This document shows, one piece after another, positions 16,189-25,581 of a stretch of DNA of 64,000 nucleotides. The position numbers were made by a program, and so were the translations under genes. The notes under the pieces are model-generated. The model was not told the DNA's origin. It did no database searches and saw only the letters and a program-made list of their open reading frames with translations. Numbering within the stretch: position 1 is the first letter of the stretch; the number at the start of each line of letters is the position of its first letter. Origin of the DNA: Candidatus Gastranaerophilales bacterium (GTDB lineage Bacteria; Cyanobacteriota; Vampirovibrionia; Gastranaerophilales; Gastranaerophilaceae); contig CALUWF010000006.1 in assembly GCA_944324405.1 (NCBI GenBank), positions 1-64,000 of the forward strand, given 5' to 3'.

Positions 16189-17019
16189 TCAAGTATTATG
16201 TTTCTTAATTACATCAACTATAGCATTAATAAAGCTATGAGTCATATCTTCGATGTATTCTTGTGTTGTAAGACCGTTTACAACAATATCGGCCATATCC
16301 ATAGTCGGACGAATATAGCGAAATGCAGTCTGGTTTACGTCATGGAATTGCATATCTGCCGCTTTTCCGATTTTGCCGCGTGAAACAGCGCGTGCATACC
16401 AACGTTCTTTTATTATTTCAAAAGGAGTGTAGACGTAAATTTTTACATCAACAATATCTCGCATGCATTCGTTTAAAACGTACAAGCCTTCATTTAAAAT
16501 GAGTTTTGCCGGTTTTTTTAAAACCATGTTTTTCTTGCTTTCGCATGTGACAAAATTATAAAGAGGGGAGCGTATTGCCTTGCCTGCTTTTAGTGTCATC
16601 AAATGTTCTTTCATAAGTGCAAGGTCAATTGCATCCGGCGTGTCAAAGCTGAAACCTGATTTAAAAAGTTCTTCATAGCTTCCCGCTTCCCTTAGCTCTT
16701 TTGAGGCGTCTTTATAGTAGTCATCACAGCACACAACGGTGTACACATCGCTTGTATCTGATTTTAAACATGCTTTTGCAGTATTTTTTACAAGTGTTGT
16801 TTTACCTGATGCCGATTCGCCTGCTATTGACATTAAAAATGTGGAATTTTTATCTACAAGTGCTTTTCTTGCGATGTTAAAAATAAATGCTTCGTTAATC
16901 CTTAAAATAAGCGGCTGTTTCTGCTCTCGGTCTTTTGCGATAACTTCCCTTATGTTGTTTAAAATCCTTGCAACATAAGACATTTCTATTATTTTATCTG
17001 ATTTGCTTGTGCTTGTCAT
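16189..17019 (-). CDS. Uridine kinase/phosphoribulokinase-family protein
   Basis: The 276-residue protein has a P-loop AGESASGKTT near residue 88, followed by CCDDYYKDASKE, the position of the conserved Asp that binds Mg and substrate in uridine kinases. LYNFVTCESKK and LNEGLYVLNE match the remaining Udk/PRK core. The N-terminal 70 residues form a helical extension not typical of uridine kinase. It probably phosphorylates a nucleoside or related small molecule; the exact substrate is uncertain. It sits between tRNA-Gln and a small hypothetical gene on the same strand (23 bp upstream). Confidence 0.82.
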   Translation of the reverse strand: MTSTSKSDKIIEMSYVARILNNIREVIAKDREQKQPLILRINEAFIFNIARKALVDKNSTFLMSIAGESASGKTTLVKNTAKACLKSDTSDVYTVVCCDDYYKDASKELREAGSYEELFKSGFSFDTPDAIDLALMKEHLMTLKAGKAIRSPLYNFVTCESKKNMVLKKPAKLILNEGLYVLNECMRDIVDVKIYVYTPFEIIKERWYARAVSRGKIGKAADMQFHDVNQTAFRYIRPTMDMADIVVNGLTTQEYIEDMTHSFINAIVDVIKKHNT

Positions 17020-17042
17020 AATGTTATTTTACACCATAAAAA

Positions 17043-17294
17043 TCATTCTTCAAATTTTGTTATTATGCCATCGCGTTCAGAAGCCTTTTCCAGAAGGATA
17101 TATGTCATATATGCCCCTGTAGCAACCGCTTTTGCGTCAAGATCAGACTTTTGCGCAAGTTCTATGATGGCCGTATTGATTTCAGGGTTTTCATCTTTTA
17201 TGTAATGTATCATTTTTTTGCGCCAGCTATGGATGTCGCCCATTACATCGCCCAGAACATTTTCAATTACTTCTTCATCTATTATCGGTAGCAT
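17043..17294 (-). CDS. Hypothetical protein, 83 aa
   Basis: A small, mainly helical, acidic protein (MLPIIDEEVIENVLG...KFEE). No domain is recognised. It lies 23 bp upstream of the uridine-kinase-like gene on the same strand and probably shares its transcript. No signal peptide or membrane segment is visible. Its start is 66 bp from the divergent mnmA start. Confidence 0.65.
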   Translation of the reverse strand: MLPIIDEEVIENVLGDVMGDIHSWRKKMIHYIKDENPEINTAIIELAQKSDLDAKAVATGAYMTYILLEKASERDGIITKFEE

Positions 17295-17360
17295 TTAATA
17301 ATTTTACAAAAATAGGATTATGGTGTCAAACAAGTATATATTTATGTTAAAATCATTCGT

Positions 17361-18422
17361 ATGAATATACTTGTTGCTCTATCAGGCGGGGTTGATTCCG
17401 CTGTGTGTGCCCATATATTAAAATCACAAGGTTTTAATATTACCGGTGCAATGATGAAAATATATAACGGCTCTATAATATCCTCTGCGCTAAATTCATG
17501 CTACGGAAGTGATAAAGCGGCGGAAATTAACGATGCAAAAAAAATATGCGCTCAACTGGAGTGCGATTTTCATTTGATAGACGTTTCGCAAGAATTTAAC
17601 AAACTGGTCTTTGAAAATTTTAAATCTCAGTATTTAAATGCAAAGACTCCAAATCCATGTGTTTTATGCAATCCTTTAATAAAATTCGGGGTTTTTCCCA
17701 AAAAAGCATTAGAGTTGGGAATTAAATTTGATAAATTTGCGACCGGGCATTATGTAAGAAATATTTTTGACCATGATAGTGGCAAATACAAGCTTATGCG
17801 TGCAAAAAATCACAAAAAAGACCAGTCATATTTTCTTTATGCTCTCACACAGGAGAAACTTTCAAAAATCCTTTTCCCGCTTGGTGATATGCTAAAAGAA
17901 GACGTAAGACAATATGCGCTTGAAAACAATATTCCTGTGGCAAATAAGCGTGATAGTCAGGATTTTTATGACGGCTCGTATTCTGATTTATTAAATGTTG
18001 ACGCTAAATGCGGTGATATTGTTGATAAGTTCGGCAATGTTTTGGGCAGGCACAAGGGATTGCATAATTATACAATCGGGCAGCGAAAAGGGCTTTTGAT
18101 TGCATACAGTGAGCCTTTGTACGTAATAGGTTTTGATACAAAAAATAACAGGCTTATTGTTTCTACAAAAAATGACACTTATGCTCAGGGTTTGTATGCA
18201 AAAAATATCAATTGGATTTTAGATGTACCCCAAAAACCATTTGAAGCACAAATTAAAATACGCTCGGCTCAACAGCCGGCCGAATGCATTATACATCCGA
18301 TGCAAGACTGTGTAAAAGTACTTTTTAAGACCCCGCAGAGCGCAGTCGCTCCCGGGCAGGCAGCAGTTTTTTATAATGAAGATACTGTACTTGGCGGCGG
18401 CACAATAGACTCACAAATATAA
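17361..18422 (+). CDS. mnmA: tRNA-specific 2-thiouridylase MnmA, variant lacking the usual second Cys
   Basis: MnmA thiolates U34 of tRNA-Gln, tRNA-Glu and tRNA-Lys. The 353-residue protein has the PP-loop SGGVDSAVCA at residue 8, the TPNPCVLCN segment with a CxxC, and GHYVRN plus DQSYFLYAL downstream. In well-studied homologues a second catalytic cysteine follows in a STGICFIG or SQDLCLI context; here the region reads RDSQDFYDGSYSDLL, with no cysteine. It may belong to a CxxC-dependent, possibly iron-sulfur, type of MnmA. The C-terminal beta domain ends with VAPGQAAVFY. The family is secure; the mechanism is inferred. Confidence 0.93.
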   Translation: MNILVALSGGVDSAVCAHILKSQGFNITGAMMKIYNGSIISSALNSCYGSDKAAEINDAKKICAQLECDFHLIDVSQEFNKLVFENFKSQYLNAKTPNPCVLCNPLIKFGVFPKKALELGIKFDKFATGHYVRNIFDHDSGKYKLMRAKNHKKDQSYFLYALTQEKLSKILFPLGDMLKEDVRQYALENNIPVANKRDSQDFYDGSYSDLLNVDAKCGDIVDKFGNVLGRHKGLHNYTIGQRKGLLIAYSEPLYVIGFDTKNNRLIVSTKNDTYAQGLYAKNINWILDVPQKPFEAQIKIRSAQQPAECIIHPMQDCVKVLFKTPQSAVAPGQAAVFYNEDTVLGGGTIDSQI

Positions 18423-18449
18423 AAACACCCCCAAAAAAGGGGTGTTTTT
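18421..18449. terminator. Bidirectional terminator between mnmA and the acidic-repeat gene
   Basis: An inverted repeat (AAAAACACCCC and GGGGTGTTTTT, A-rich loop) lies between the convergent mnmA (ends 18422) and the large minus-strand gene (ends 18468). T-tracts are present on both strands. Confidence 0.9.
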
Positions 18450-18467
18450 ATATTTACTTCGCATTAA

Positions 18468-21400
18468 TTATGCGTTTTGGAATATGTCATCCATTTCATC
18501 AAATACATCAACAGCATCAATACTTGCTTGTTCATTATTTGAAGCGCTTGTATCCTGTGCAGGTGCGGCTTCGCTTGGTGCGGGTGCGGCACTGGTTGTT
18601 GTATCAGGCGCAGCGGGCGCGCTTTGGGTTTGGGGTGCCGGTGTTTGTTCAGGTGTAGTTTGTGTTGCTTGTGACTCGTTGGCGCTTGTATCCTGTGCAG
18701 GTGCGGCTTCGCTTTGCGGTGCCGGAGCAGTGTCTGTTACTGCTTCAGGTGCAGCGGGTGCACTTTGAGTTTGTGTTTCCGGTGCTGCATTAGTTGTTGT
18801 ATCGGGTGCAGCAGGTGCACTTTGTACGCCCAATGCCGGATGTTCACCTTGTGATGTGTCTGTGTCGAAAATATCATCAGGTGCGCTTACTTCAGGTACA
18901 TTTGTATTGCCTTCATCGCCAATGCCCGTATTGTCGTTTTCGCTTGTGTTACCGGTGTTTGTTTGGTTGTCATTTGAACCTGCATCAGTACTTGTGTCGC
19001 CGCCTGTTACTATTGTTGTGTTATCACCAAACGGATCTTCTGGCGGTGCGACAATCGGGGGCTCATCGCAGTCTGTGTCTGTATCCGTGTCAACATCCAC
19101 ATCTGTATCTGTATCAATGTCGGTATCAACATCGGTATCTACATCCACATCTGTGTCTGTATCAACGTCCGTGTCTACGTCTGTGTCAATATCCGTATCG
19201 GTATCAACATCGGTGTCAATATCTGTATCTATATCAACATCAATGTCTGTGTCAGTGTCTATATCGGTATCTGTGTCAACGTCCACGTCTGTGTCTACGT
19301 CAGTATCGACATCTACGTCTGTGTCTATATCTATATCGACATCAGTGTCCGTGTCGCTGTCTGAATCGTCATCAAGTGGCGGATGTTCGGGTTCATCCGT
19401 GTCGGTATCAGTATCTACATCCACGTCAGTATCAACATCGACGTCGGTATCAGTATCGACATCCGTGTCTGTATCAACATCTGTATCCGTGTCGGTATCA
19501 ACGTCCGTATCAGTGTCAATATCTGTGTCTGTATCGACATCTGTATCGGTGTCTACGTCAGTATCCACATCCACATCCGTGTCTGTATCAATATCAGTAT
19601 CAATGTCGGTATCAGTATCTACATCCACGTCAGTATCGCTGTCTGAATCGTCATCAAGTGGCGGATGTTCAGGCTCATCGATATCCGTGTCGGTGTCTGT
19701 GTCCGTGTCAACGTCTGTGTCAATATCTGTGTCCACATCCACATCTGTGTCTACATCTGTGTCTACGTCAGTATCGACATCCACATCTGTATCGGTGTCT
19801 GTGTCAACGTCTGTATCTGTGTCAGTATCTACATCCACATCTGTATCGGTGTCCGTATCAACGTCCGTATCAGTATCTACGTCGGTGTCTACGTCAGTAT
19901 CGACATCCGTATCGGTGTCTGTGTCAATATCGGTGTCCGTGTCCACGTCCGTATCCGTGTCGATATCGGTGTCAGTATCAATATCGGTGTCTGTGTCCAC
20001 ATCAACGTCCGTATCAGTATCTACGTCGGTGTCTACGTCAGTATCGACATCCACATCCGTATCGGTGTCTGTGTCAATATCGGTGTCCGTGTCCACGTCC
20101 GTATCCGTGTCGATATCTGTATCGGTGTCCACATCCGTATCGGTATCTACATCCGTGTCTGTGTCGATATCTGTGTCAGTATCAATATCTGTGTCTGTGT
20201 CCACATCAACGTCTGTGTCAGTATCTATATCAGTATCTACGTCCGTGTCAGTATCAATATCGGTGTCCGTGTCTGTATCTGTGTCAGCCGGGATATTGTC
20301 ATCCGTGTCTATAGGTGGGGTAACAGTGGTCGAGTTATCATCCTCCGGTTGTTGCTCTTCATCTTCTTTTATCTGTTGGTCGGGTGCATTAATATAAATA
20401 TTTTCAACTCCTGAGCCGCAGGATGAGCCGCCAACAAGATTATATGCTGCATCGGCAAGAGTAATAGTATCGACAATCGGCTCATTATCTTTTATAAGGC
20501 TTATTTGAAGGGCTTGTTGCGGAGTGAGTTCTTCCCCTTTAACCGTATTATCGTTAAATTCAAATTCTGTACTGTTAAAATAAGGGTCGTTTTGAATAAT
20601 GTCCTTTACTGCAACGAGAATTAAAGCATTTATTTCAGGGTCTTCCGGATTTTCAAGATATCTGTCAAGCAGGCTCATACCGTTGCCCAAATATGCGTCA
20701 TAGGGTGTTTGGTAAAACTGCATTAAATCATAAAGGGTGTTGTATTTATATTCGCCATCTTCGTCTTTTTCCGTTAAATCAACTGATTTTACGGTTGATT
20801 GAAGGTATGAATACTTATGATCTTGTCCGTTTGTAATATTTTCCCTTGCACCATGCTCGTCACAACCAAGCGCAATTCTTTGTGCTTCAACTTCTCCAAG
20901 GTGGAGTACGATTTTTTCACTGAAGCTTGTATCTCTTAAATATGCAAATGCATCATCTCTTGACATGCCTTCGACAATAGAAGCATTTAATGCATCGTCC
21001 CTCAAACCGTCTACTATATCTGAATATGAGTCAGTCCAGATTGATTCTACAAGTTTTTCGTCTTTTTCCGCGTTTGTGCTTCTGTAGTTATTAAGAATTG
21101 CTTCTTCAACACTGCTGTATATCGGAAGTCCGGATGGGTCAGACATTTGACCGTCCCAATTTGGGTCAATGATTACATATTCGTTATCGGGTACAAATCT
21201 TTCCTGATCAACAAATGTTGTCATCGTTATATCGTCGTCAGCCTGTGCAAAACTTTCAAAAGAAGAATTTACAAGCTGCATTGTATTATCTTTATCTTGC
21301 GGATTTAATGTTGTGCTTAACAGTATGTCAGACGGAATATCTGCCACATCTCCGTATGTAATTTCTCCTACGCTGTCATTAACTGCATCAAGAATTAGCT

Positions 21401-22031
21401 CAGAGTTAGCCTTTGCCTGATCAAGAGCGATTGCGTATAAATTATCATCATTTATGCCGCCAAAGTTATTTCTGATAATACTTTCAAGAGTGTCGTCACT
21501 TGATAAATCAACAACAACACTTGTTGTTTCTTCGCCATTGCCGCCTCTGGGGACATATATGTATCTTACTGTGTCATGCGGGGTGGTAATTACCGTTGCG
21601 GCATGGGTGTGTTCTTCAAGCTTGTCTTTTATGGCATCTTCACCCGAAATTTCAGTTTGCGGTGCGGCACTGTTAGCACTTACACCCATGTCTTGTGTTG
21701 TTTCATCTGTTGTTGTTTCAAATTGCTCGTCAAGGCCATATTCCGGAGTTTGGCCTTGTTCTTCAATTACGCTCTGGCTTGTTTGCGGTGTTGTCGTATT
21801 TGTATCCGTATTTGCACAACTTGTTGTATTAAGTGCCATAAGGGCAGCCGTAAGTGCAAGTTGTGCTCTTTTTAAAATGGAATATTTTTTCTTTTTATTC
21901 TCATTGTTTCCAAAGTTTATTGTGTCTTGGCCGCTATTAGCTTTTAATGGGTTAGCATGTGCGGAAAATGTGTTGTTTTTAAGCTTGGTATGCGCTCCTT
22001 CAACATTTGCGCTGATTTTAAAGTCTGTCAT
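18468..22031 (-). CDS. Giant acidic-repeat protein, paralogue A (1187 aa)
   Basis: Residues 1-45 contain the recurrent INFGNN signature, followed by KKKK, a hydrophobic segment (about 56-67) and Cys72, a possible but atypical export or lipoprotein signal. Residues about 140-540 form a domain shared with the next gene (YAIALDQAKANSELIL, DVADIPSDILLST, GCDEHGAREN). Residues about 580-987 are almost strictly alternating Asp with Thr, Val or Ile, broken twice by EPEHPPLDDDSDSD. The tail (about 990-1187) is rich in Pro, Ala, Thr and Gln and ends DEMDDIFQNA. A surface role (adhesion, calcium or cation binding) is possible but unproven. GGGAGATAAG precedes the ATG. Confidence 0.9.
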   Translation of the reverse strand: MTDFKISANVEGAHTKLKNNTFSAHANPLKANSGQDTINFGNNENKKKKYSILKRAQLALTAALMALNTTSCANTDTNTTTPQTSQSVIEEQGQTPEYGLDEQFETTTDETTQDMGVSANSAAPQTEISGEDAIKDKLEEHTHAATVITTPHDTVRYIYVPRGGNGEETTSVVVDLSSDDTLESIIRNNFGGINDDNLYAIALDQAKANSELILDAVNDSVGEITYGDVADIPSDILLSTTLNPQDKDNTMQLVNSSFESFAQADDDITMTTFVDQERFVPDNEYVIIDPNWDGQMSDPSGLPIYSSVEEAILNNYRSTNAEKDEKLVESIWTDSYSDIVDGLRDDALNASIVEGMSRDDAFAYLRDTSFSEKIVLHLGEVEAQRIALGCDEHGARENITNGQDHKYSYLQSTVKSVDLTEKDEDGEYKYNTLYDLMQFYQTPYDAYLGNGMSLLDRYLENPEDPEINALILVAVKDIIQNDPYFNSTEFEFNDNTVKGEELTPQQALQISLIKDNEPIVDTITLADAAYNLVGGSSCGSGVENIYINAPDQQIKEDEEQQPEDDNSTTVTPPIDTDDNIPADTDTDTDTDIDTDTDVDTDIDTDTDVDVDTDTDIDTDTDIDTDTDVDTDTDVDTDTDIDTDTDVDTDTDIDTDTDTDVDVDTDVDTDVDTDTDVDVDTDTDIDTDTDIDTDTDVDTDTDIDTDTDTDVDTDVDTDVDTDTDVDTDTDTDVDVDTDTDTDVDTDTDTDVDVDTDVDTDVDTDVDVDTDIDTDVDTDTDTDTDIDEPEHPPLDDDSDSDTDVDVDTDTDIDTDIDTDTDVDVDTDVDTDTDVDTDTDIDTDTDVDTDTDTDVDTDTDVDTDTDVDVDTDVDVDTDTDTDEPEHPPLDDDSDSDTDTDVDIDIDTDVDVDTDVDTDVDVDTDTDIDTDTDIDVDIDTDIDTDVDTDTDIDTDVDTDVDTDTDVDVDTDVDTDIDTDTDVDVDTDTDTDCDEPPIVAPPEDPFGDNTTIVTGGDTSTDAGSNDNQTNTGNTSENDNTGIGDEGNTNVPEVSAPDDIFDTDTSQGEHPALGVQSAPAAPDTTTNAAPETQTQSAPAAPEAVTDTAPAPQSEAAPAQDTSANESQATQTTPEQTPAPQTQSAPAAPDTTTSAAPAPSEAAPAQDTSASNNEQASIDAVDVFDEMDDIFQNA
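19072..20286 (-). repeat. Alternating-Asp coding repeat, paralogue A
   Basis: About 1.2 kb of imperfect 6-bp units encode Asp-Thr, Asp-Val or Asp-Ile pairs, interrupted near 19360-19395 and 19645-19680 by EPEHPPLDDDSDSD. Synonymous variation (GTATC, GTGTC, CATCC and others on the plus strand) shows the peptide, not the DNA, is conserved. Long open frames on the plus strand here (Ser-Val-Thr, Ile-Cys-Val and Tyr-Arg-Leu rich) are mirror images of the repeat. Confidence 0.95.
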
Positions 22032-22143
22032 CTTATCTCCCGAGATATCTTTGCAATTTTTATATTACTACAAAACCTCTGAAAATAAATTTTGCGAAAA
22101 TGTATTAAACTGAAATAAATTTTTTACAAAATTTTACAATTAA

Positions 22144-22174
22144 AACAAAAGCGGCAAAACTTGCCGCTTTTGTT
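22144..22174 (-). terminator. Intrinsic terminator of paralogue B
   Basis: A 14-bp stem (AACAAAAGCGGCAA and TTGCCGCTTTTGTT, 3-nt loop) lies 26 bp beyond the stop of the 22200-25472 gene. On the minus strand it is followed by a T-rich run. It separates the two paralogues, so paralogue A should have its own promoter between 22032 and 22143. Confidence 0.9.
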
Positions 22175-22199
22175 ATCTGTGAGATTTGGATTATGGTTT

Positions 22200-25100
22200 T
22201 TAACCGAATATATCATCAATATCTACATTGCCATCAAGTGAAGGTTGTTCGTTTCCTGATGGTTCAGTACCGGTTGTTTCACCGCCGGACGCACTTCCAC
22301 TGTCTTGCGAGGGGGCTTGCTCTGTATTTCCGCCGTTATCTGACGGTGCTTGTTGTTCGCCGCCGCTTGCTCCGCTGTCTGAGGGTGCGCTGGGCTGCGG
22401 TGCCGGCTGAGGTGTACTTTGTGCCGGTGCGGTTGTTTCAGCAGGTGCAGCAGGTGTTGTACTTGGTTGAACGGTTTGCTGAGGTGCACTTTCGGCTGCT
22501 GGCGCTGAAGCTGCCTGTTCTGCTGCGGGTGCAGGCTGAGTATTTTGTTGCGGTGTACTTTCAGCTGCGGGTGTTGTAGATTGTTCAGGCACGCTTGGCG
22601 TAGGTGTATTATCTATTGGGGTTGAGCTTACTTGTTCTGCAAATGTGTCATCAGGGCTGCTTATTACCGGCGGCGGTGCGCAATCGCCTTCATCAGTGTC
22701 GGTATCTGTATCTGTGTCGTTATCCGTGTCTGTCGGCGGTAAATCCGGTTCATCAGTATCGGTATCGGTATCTGTATCAACGTCTGTGTCTACGTCAACA
22801 TCAACATCTGTATCCGTGTCTGTATCGACATCAATATCGGTGTCTGTGTCAGTATCTTGTGGCGGAATATCAGGCTCATCAATGTCTGTGTCAACATCTG
22901 TATCAACATCGACATCTGTGTCAACGTCTGTATCTACATCCACGTCTGTATCAATGTCAACATCGGTATCCACATCTACGTCTGTGTCAGTATCCAATGG
23001 CGGGTGTTCCGGCTCGTCTATTCCTGTATCTGTATCAGTATCGGTGTCTACGTCTACATCCACGTCTGTGTCTACGTCCGTATCAACGTCCGTGTCAACA
23101 TCGACATCTGTATCTACGTCCACATCAACATCCACGTCTGTATCAACGTCAACATCTGTGTCAACATCTACGTCAACGTCTGTATCAACATCCACGTCTG
23201 TATCAACGTCAACATCTGTGTCAACATCTACGTCAACGTCTGTGTCAACATCTACGTCAACATCTGTGTCAACGTCTGTATCTACGTCAACATCTGTGTC
23301 AACATCCACGTCTACGTCAGTATCGACATCTACGTCGATATCACTGTCTGAATCCGTATCTTCAGGTTCAGGTTCAGGGGTTGGTTCGGGTTCCGGTGTT
23401 GGTGTTGGTTTATTTTCCGGCGCCGGATCTGGATCTGACTCGGGAGTTGATTCCGGTTCGCTGCTTGGTGTTTGTTCCGGGGTTGGCGTCGGTTTAGTTT
23501 CCGGTGTCGGTTCAGGAGCAGGAGTCGGTGTGACCGTGGGTTCATTCGATGTTTGTTCGACAGGTGTGCTTTGTTGCTCGGCCGGTTTTGAGGCAGTTTT
23601 TGCTTTACCCGGACTTGTAATATTGTATGCTGCATCACCAAGTTCGATTGCACCTTTTACAATAGGTTCGCCATTTTCATCAACAAGGCTTAGTTCCATT
23701 GCTTGTTGCACGGTGAGATCTTTACCTTGTACTTCTTTTCCGTTAACTTCAAATGTTGAATTTTTAAAGAAGTCATTGTTTGTTATGATATTTTTGACAG
23801 CCGCACCGATTAACGCCTGTGTTTCAGGGTCATTTGGGTCTTCGTTATATCTATCCAAAAGAGTTTTGCCGTTTTTAACATCTTCGTCGCTTGGGTCTGC
23901 ATAATATTGCATTAAATCAAGCATGGTTTGGTGCTTGGGCATATCTTCGCCCGTAACGGGGTCGGTTGTGCGTTCGTCAATTCTTACTTTGTCAACTGTT
24001 GAATGCAGGTATGAAAATTCGGTGTCAGCACCATTTGCAAAGGCTTGTCTTGCTGTTTCTTCATCACATCCTACCGCTATTCTTTGAATTTCGGTTGCTT
24101 GCAAATTAAGGCTCGTTGTTTCGCCGATGTTATTAAGTGCATCAATTGCATCTTGGCCGCTTTTTCCTTCGACAATTGCTGAGTTTTTCGGGTTGTCTTT
24201 TAAGCCGTCCATAATAACCGCATACGCATCGGAATTTTTCTTAACAGGTTCTTTGGCGCTAATTATATTACCATCTGCATCAACCGTCACAACCGTGCCG
24301 TCTTTATATGTCATTACCGAGTTGTTGCCTTCTTCGACAGTTGATACAGCTTCACCGAGTTTGTCCATATCTACGTCTTTGGGATCAAGTTCTGTTTTAT
24401 AGTTTGCAAGTATCGCGTCTTCTACTGATTTATAAACAGGCGCGCCGTTTACCATTTCACCGTTTTCACCTTCAAATTCGGGATTGATGGTAATATCGGA
24501 TACATCCGAACTATAGAGCTGTTGGTCTACATAACGGGCTGATGATAAATCGCTTTCTTGGGCAAAATCTTCATAACGCGCATCTACAAGTTTTAGTTCA
24601 TTATTAGCGCCTTCTGTTTCATCATATAATGGTGTTGAAAGAAGGATTTGCGCCGGGATATCGGCTACATCATCAAAATTGTCGCCTGTTGCGGCATTTA
24701 CGCGCTCTAAAACAAGTTCAGAGTTTGCTTTTGCCTGGTCAAGCGCTATTGCGTAAGCTTTATTTGGATTTGCTTCATCATCAAAGTATTCATCGACAAT
24801 TTTTGAAAGGTTGTAGACTCCGTGGTTGTCATTTTCAATTTGAGCGGTTTCTTGGCTTGGAGTGTATACAATTTCCTCTGATCCATGCGGGGTTGCAATA
24901 ACCGTACCCACATGGACATGTTCAGGGTTGTTTTCATTGTTTGAATCAGCCGCACTAAGAACTTTTACACTATCGGCGCTCACTTTTGTACTTGCTGTCG
25001 GGATATTGATTTTATCGCCTGCGTAAATATATGTATTCATACGCTCTGTTCTTGTCGTATCATCAATAAGACTGCCCCTTGTGCTGTCTGTAACATATTG

Positions 25101-25472
25101 TTCGGATTGGTCATTTACCCTTGTGCCGAAAATTTCGGGGTTGGCGTCCATTACTGCGTCAATAAGCGCGTTTTGTTCATCATGCGACATCTCGTCCCAG
25201 TTTTCATAGGTATTTTGCATAATAGCGTATAGCGAATTATTTCTTTGAGTGTCGACTTCAACGTAAAAGCCGTCTTGCTCATCGCCCTGTAAATTGTCAT
25301 GGTTAAGAGTAATGTTGTCGCCGATTAAATCTCCGTCAATATCTTGTCCAAAAACATCAATTTCATCGGTGACTTCTGTCATGTCACTTGGTTTTTTTCC
25401 TGTTGCAGGCTCGTTTTCTTCCGGTTTTAGAATTTTTTTAACTGAGCTGCTAATGCCATCTAAGAATCCCAT
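22200..25472 (-). CDS. Giant acidic-repeat protein, paralogue B (1090 aa)
   Basis: Paralogue of the downstream gene. It begins MGFLDGISSSVKKILK with no signal peptide. Residues about 78-170 resemble a stretched LysM module (SLYAIMQNTYEN, DANPEIFG, YIYAGDKINIP), but this is weak. Residues about 205-660 match paralogue A (AYAIALDQAKANSELVLERV, DVADIPAQILLSTPL, GCDEETARQAF). A Pro/Glu/Thr linker (PTPEPEPTPEPEPE) leads into the alternating Asp repeat (about 709-927), split by DEPEHPPLDTD-like spacers, then a Pro/Ala/Gln/Ser tail ending NVDIDDIFG. AGGAGATAAAG precedes the ATG. I cannot name a family; an envelope or secreted role is suggested by composition only. Confidence 0.9.
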   Translation of the reverse strand: MGFLDGISSSVKKILKPEENEPATGKKPSDMTEVTDEIDVFGQDIDGDLIGDNITLNHDNLQGDEQDGFYVEVDTQRNNSLYAIMQNTYENWDEMSHDEQNALIDAVMDANPEIFGTRVNDQSEQYVTDSTRGSLIDDTTRTERMNTYIYAGDKINIPTASTKVSADSVKVLSAADSNNENNPEHVHVGTVIATPHGSEEIVYTPSQETAQIENDNHGVYNLSKIVDEYFDDEANPNKAYAIALDQAKANSELVLERVNAATGDNFDDVADIPAQILLSTPLYDETEGANNELKLVDARYEDFAQESDLSSARYVDQQLYSSDVSDITINPEFEGENGEMVNGAPVYKSVEDAILANYKTELDPKDVDMDKLGEAVSTVEEGNNSVMTYKDGTVVTVDADGNIISAKEPVKKNSDAYAVIMDGLKDNPKNSAIVEGKSGQDAIDALNNIGETTSLNLQATEIQRIAVGCDEETARQAFANGADTEFSYLHSTVDKVRIDERTTDPVTGEDMPKHQTMLDLMQYYADPSDEDVKNGKTLLDRYNEDPNDPETQALIGAAVKNIITNNDFFKNSTFEVNGKEVQGKDLTVQQAMELSLVDENGEPIVKGAIELGDAAYNITSPGKAKTASKPAEQQSTPVEQTSNEPTVTPTPAPEPTPETKPTPTPEQTPSSEPESTPESDPDPAPENKPTPTPEPEPTPEPEPEDTDSDSDIDVDVDTDVDVDVDTDVDVDTDVDTDVDVDVDTDVDVDVDTDVDVDTDVDVDTDVDVDVDTDVDVDTDVDVDVDVDTDVDVDTDVDTDVDTDVDVDVDTDTDTDTGIDEPEHPPLDTDTDVDVDTDVDIDTDVDVDTDVDTDVDVDTDVDTDIDEPDIPPQDTDTDTDIDVDTDTDTDVDVDVDTDVDTDTDTDTDEPDLPPTDTDNDTDTDTDTDEGDCAPPPVISSPDDTFAEQVSSTPIDNTPTPSVPEQSTTPAAESTPQQNTQPAPAAEQAASAPAAESAPQQTVQPSTTPAAPAETTAPAQSTPQPAPQPSAPSDSGASGGEQQAPSDNGGNTEQAPSQDSGSASGGETTGTEPSGNEQPSLDGNVDIDDIFG
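22695..23345 (-). repeat. Alternating-Asp coding repeat, paralogue B
   Basis: About 650 bp of the same 6-bp-type repeat encode mainly Asp-Val and Asp-Thr pairs. Spacers DEPEHPPL, DEPDIPPQ and DEPDLPPT divide it into blocks. It is richer in Val than paralogue A. Near-identical sub-blocks around 23130-23240 show recent internal duplication. Confidence 0.95.
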
Positions 25473-25581
25473 CTTTATCTCCTATATTTTACTGTACTGT
25501 CATCACACACGTATAAATGTATTCATCACGTATGTCGGCAGGCATGGAAAAAAATTGAGAAAAATAATAAAAAAATTTACA

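Noticed and set aside
18794-20414. Long plus-strand open frames of Ser-Val-Thr, Tyr-Arg-Leu or Ile-Val-Cys composition across the acidic repeat
   Set aside because: They are mirror images of the Asp-repeat codons on the minus strand; the minus frame has a ribosome site, unique domains on both sides and a paralogue.
19072-23345. CRISPR-like or satellite repeats
   Set aside because: Units are 6 bp, in frame and without unique spacers; they encode protein.
22604-23904. Similar plus-strand open frames across the second acidic repeat
   Set aside because: Same explanation: complement of the Asp-Val/Asp-Thr codons of paralogue B.
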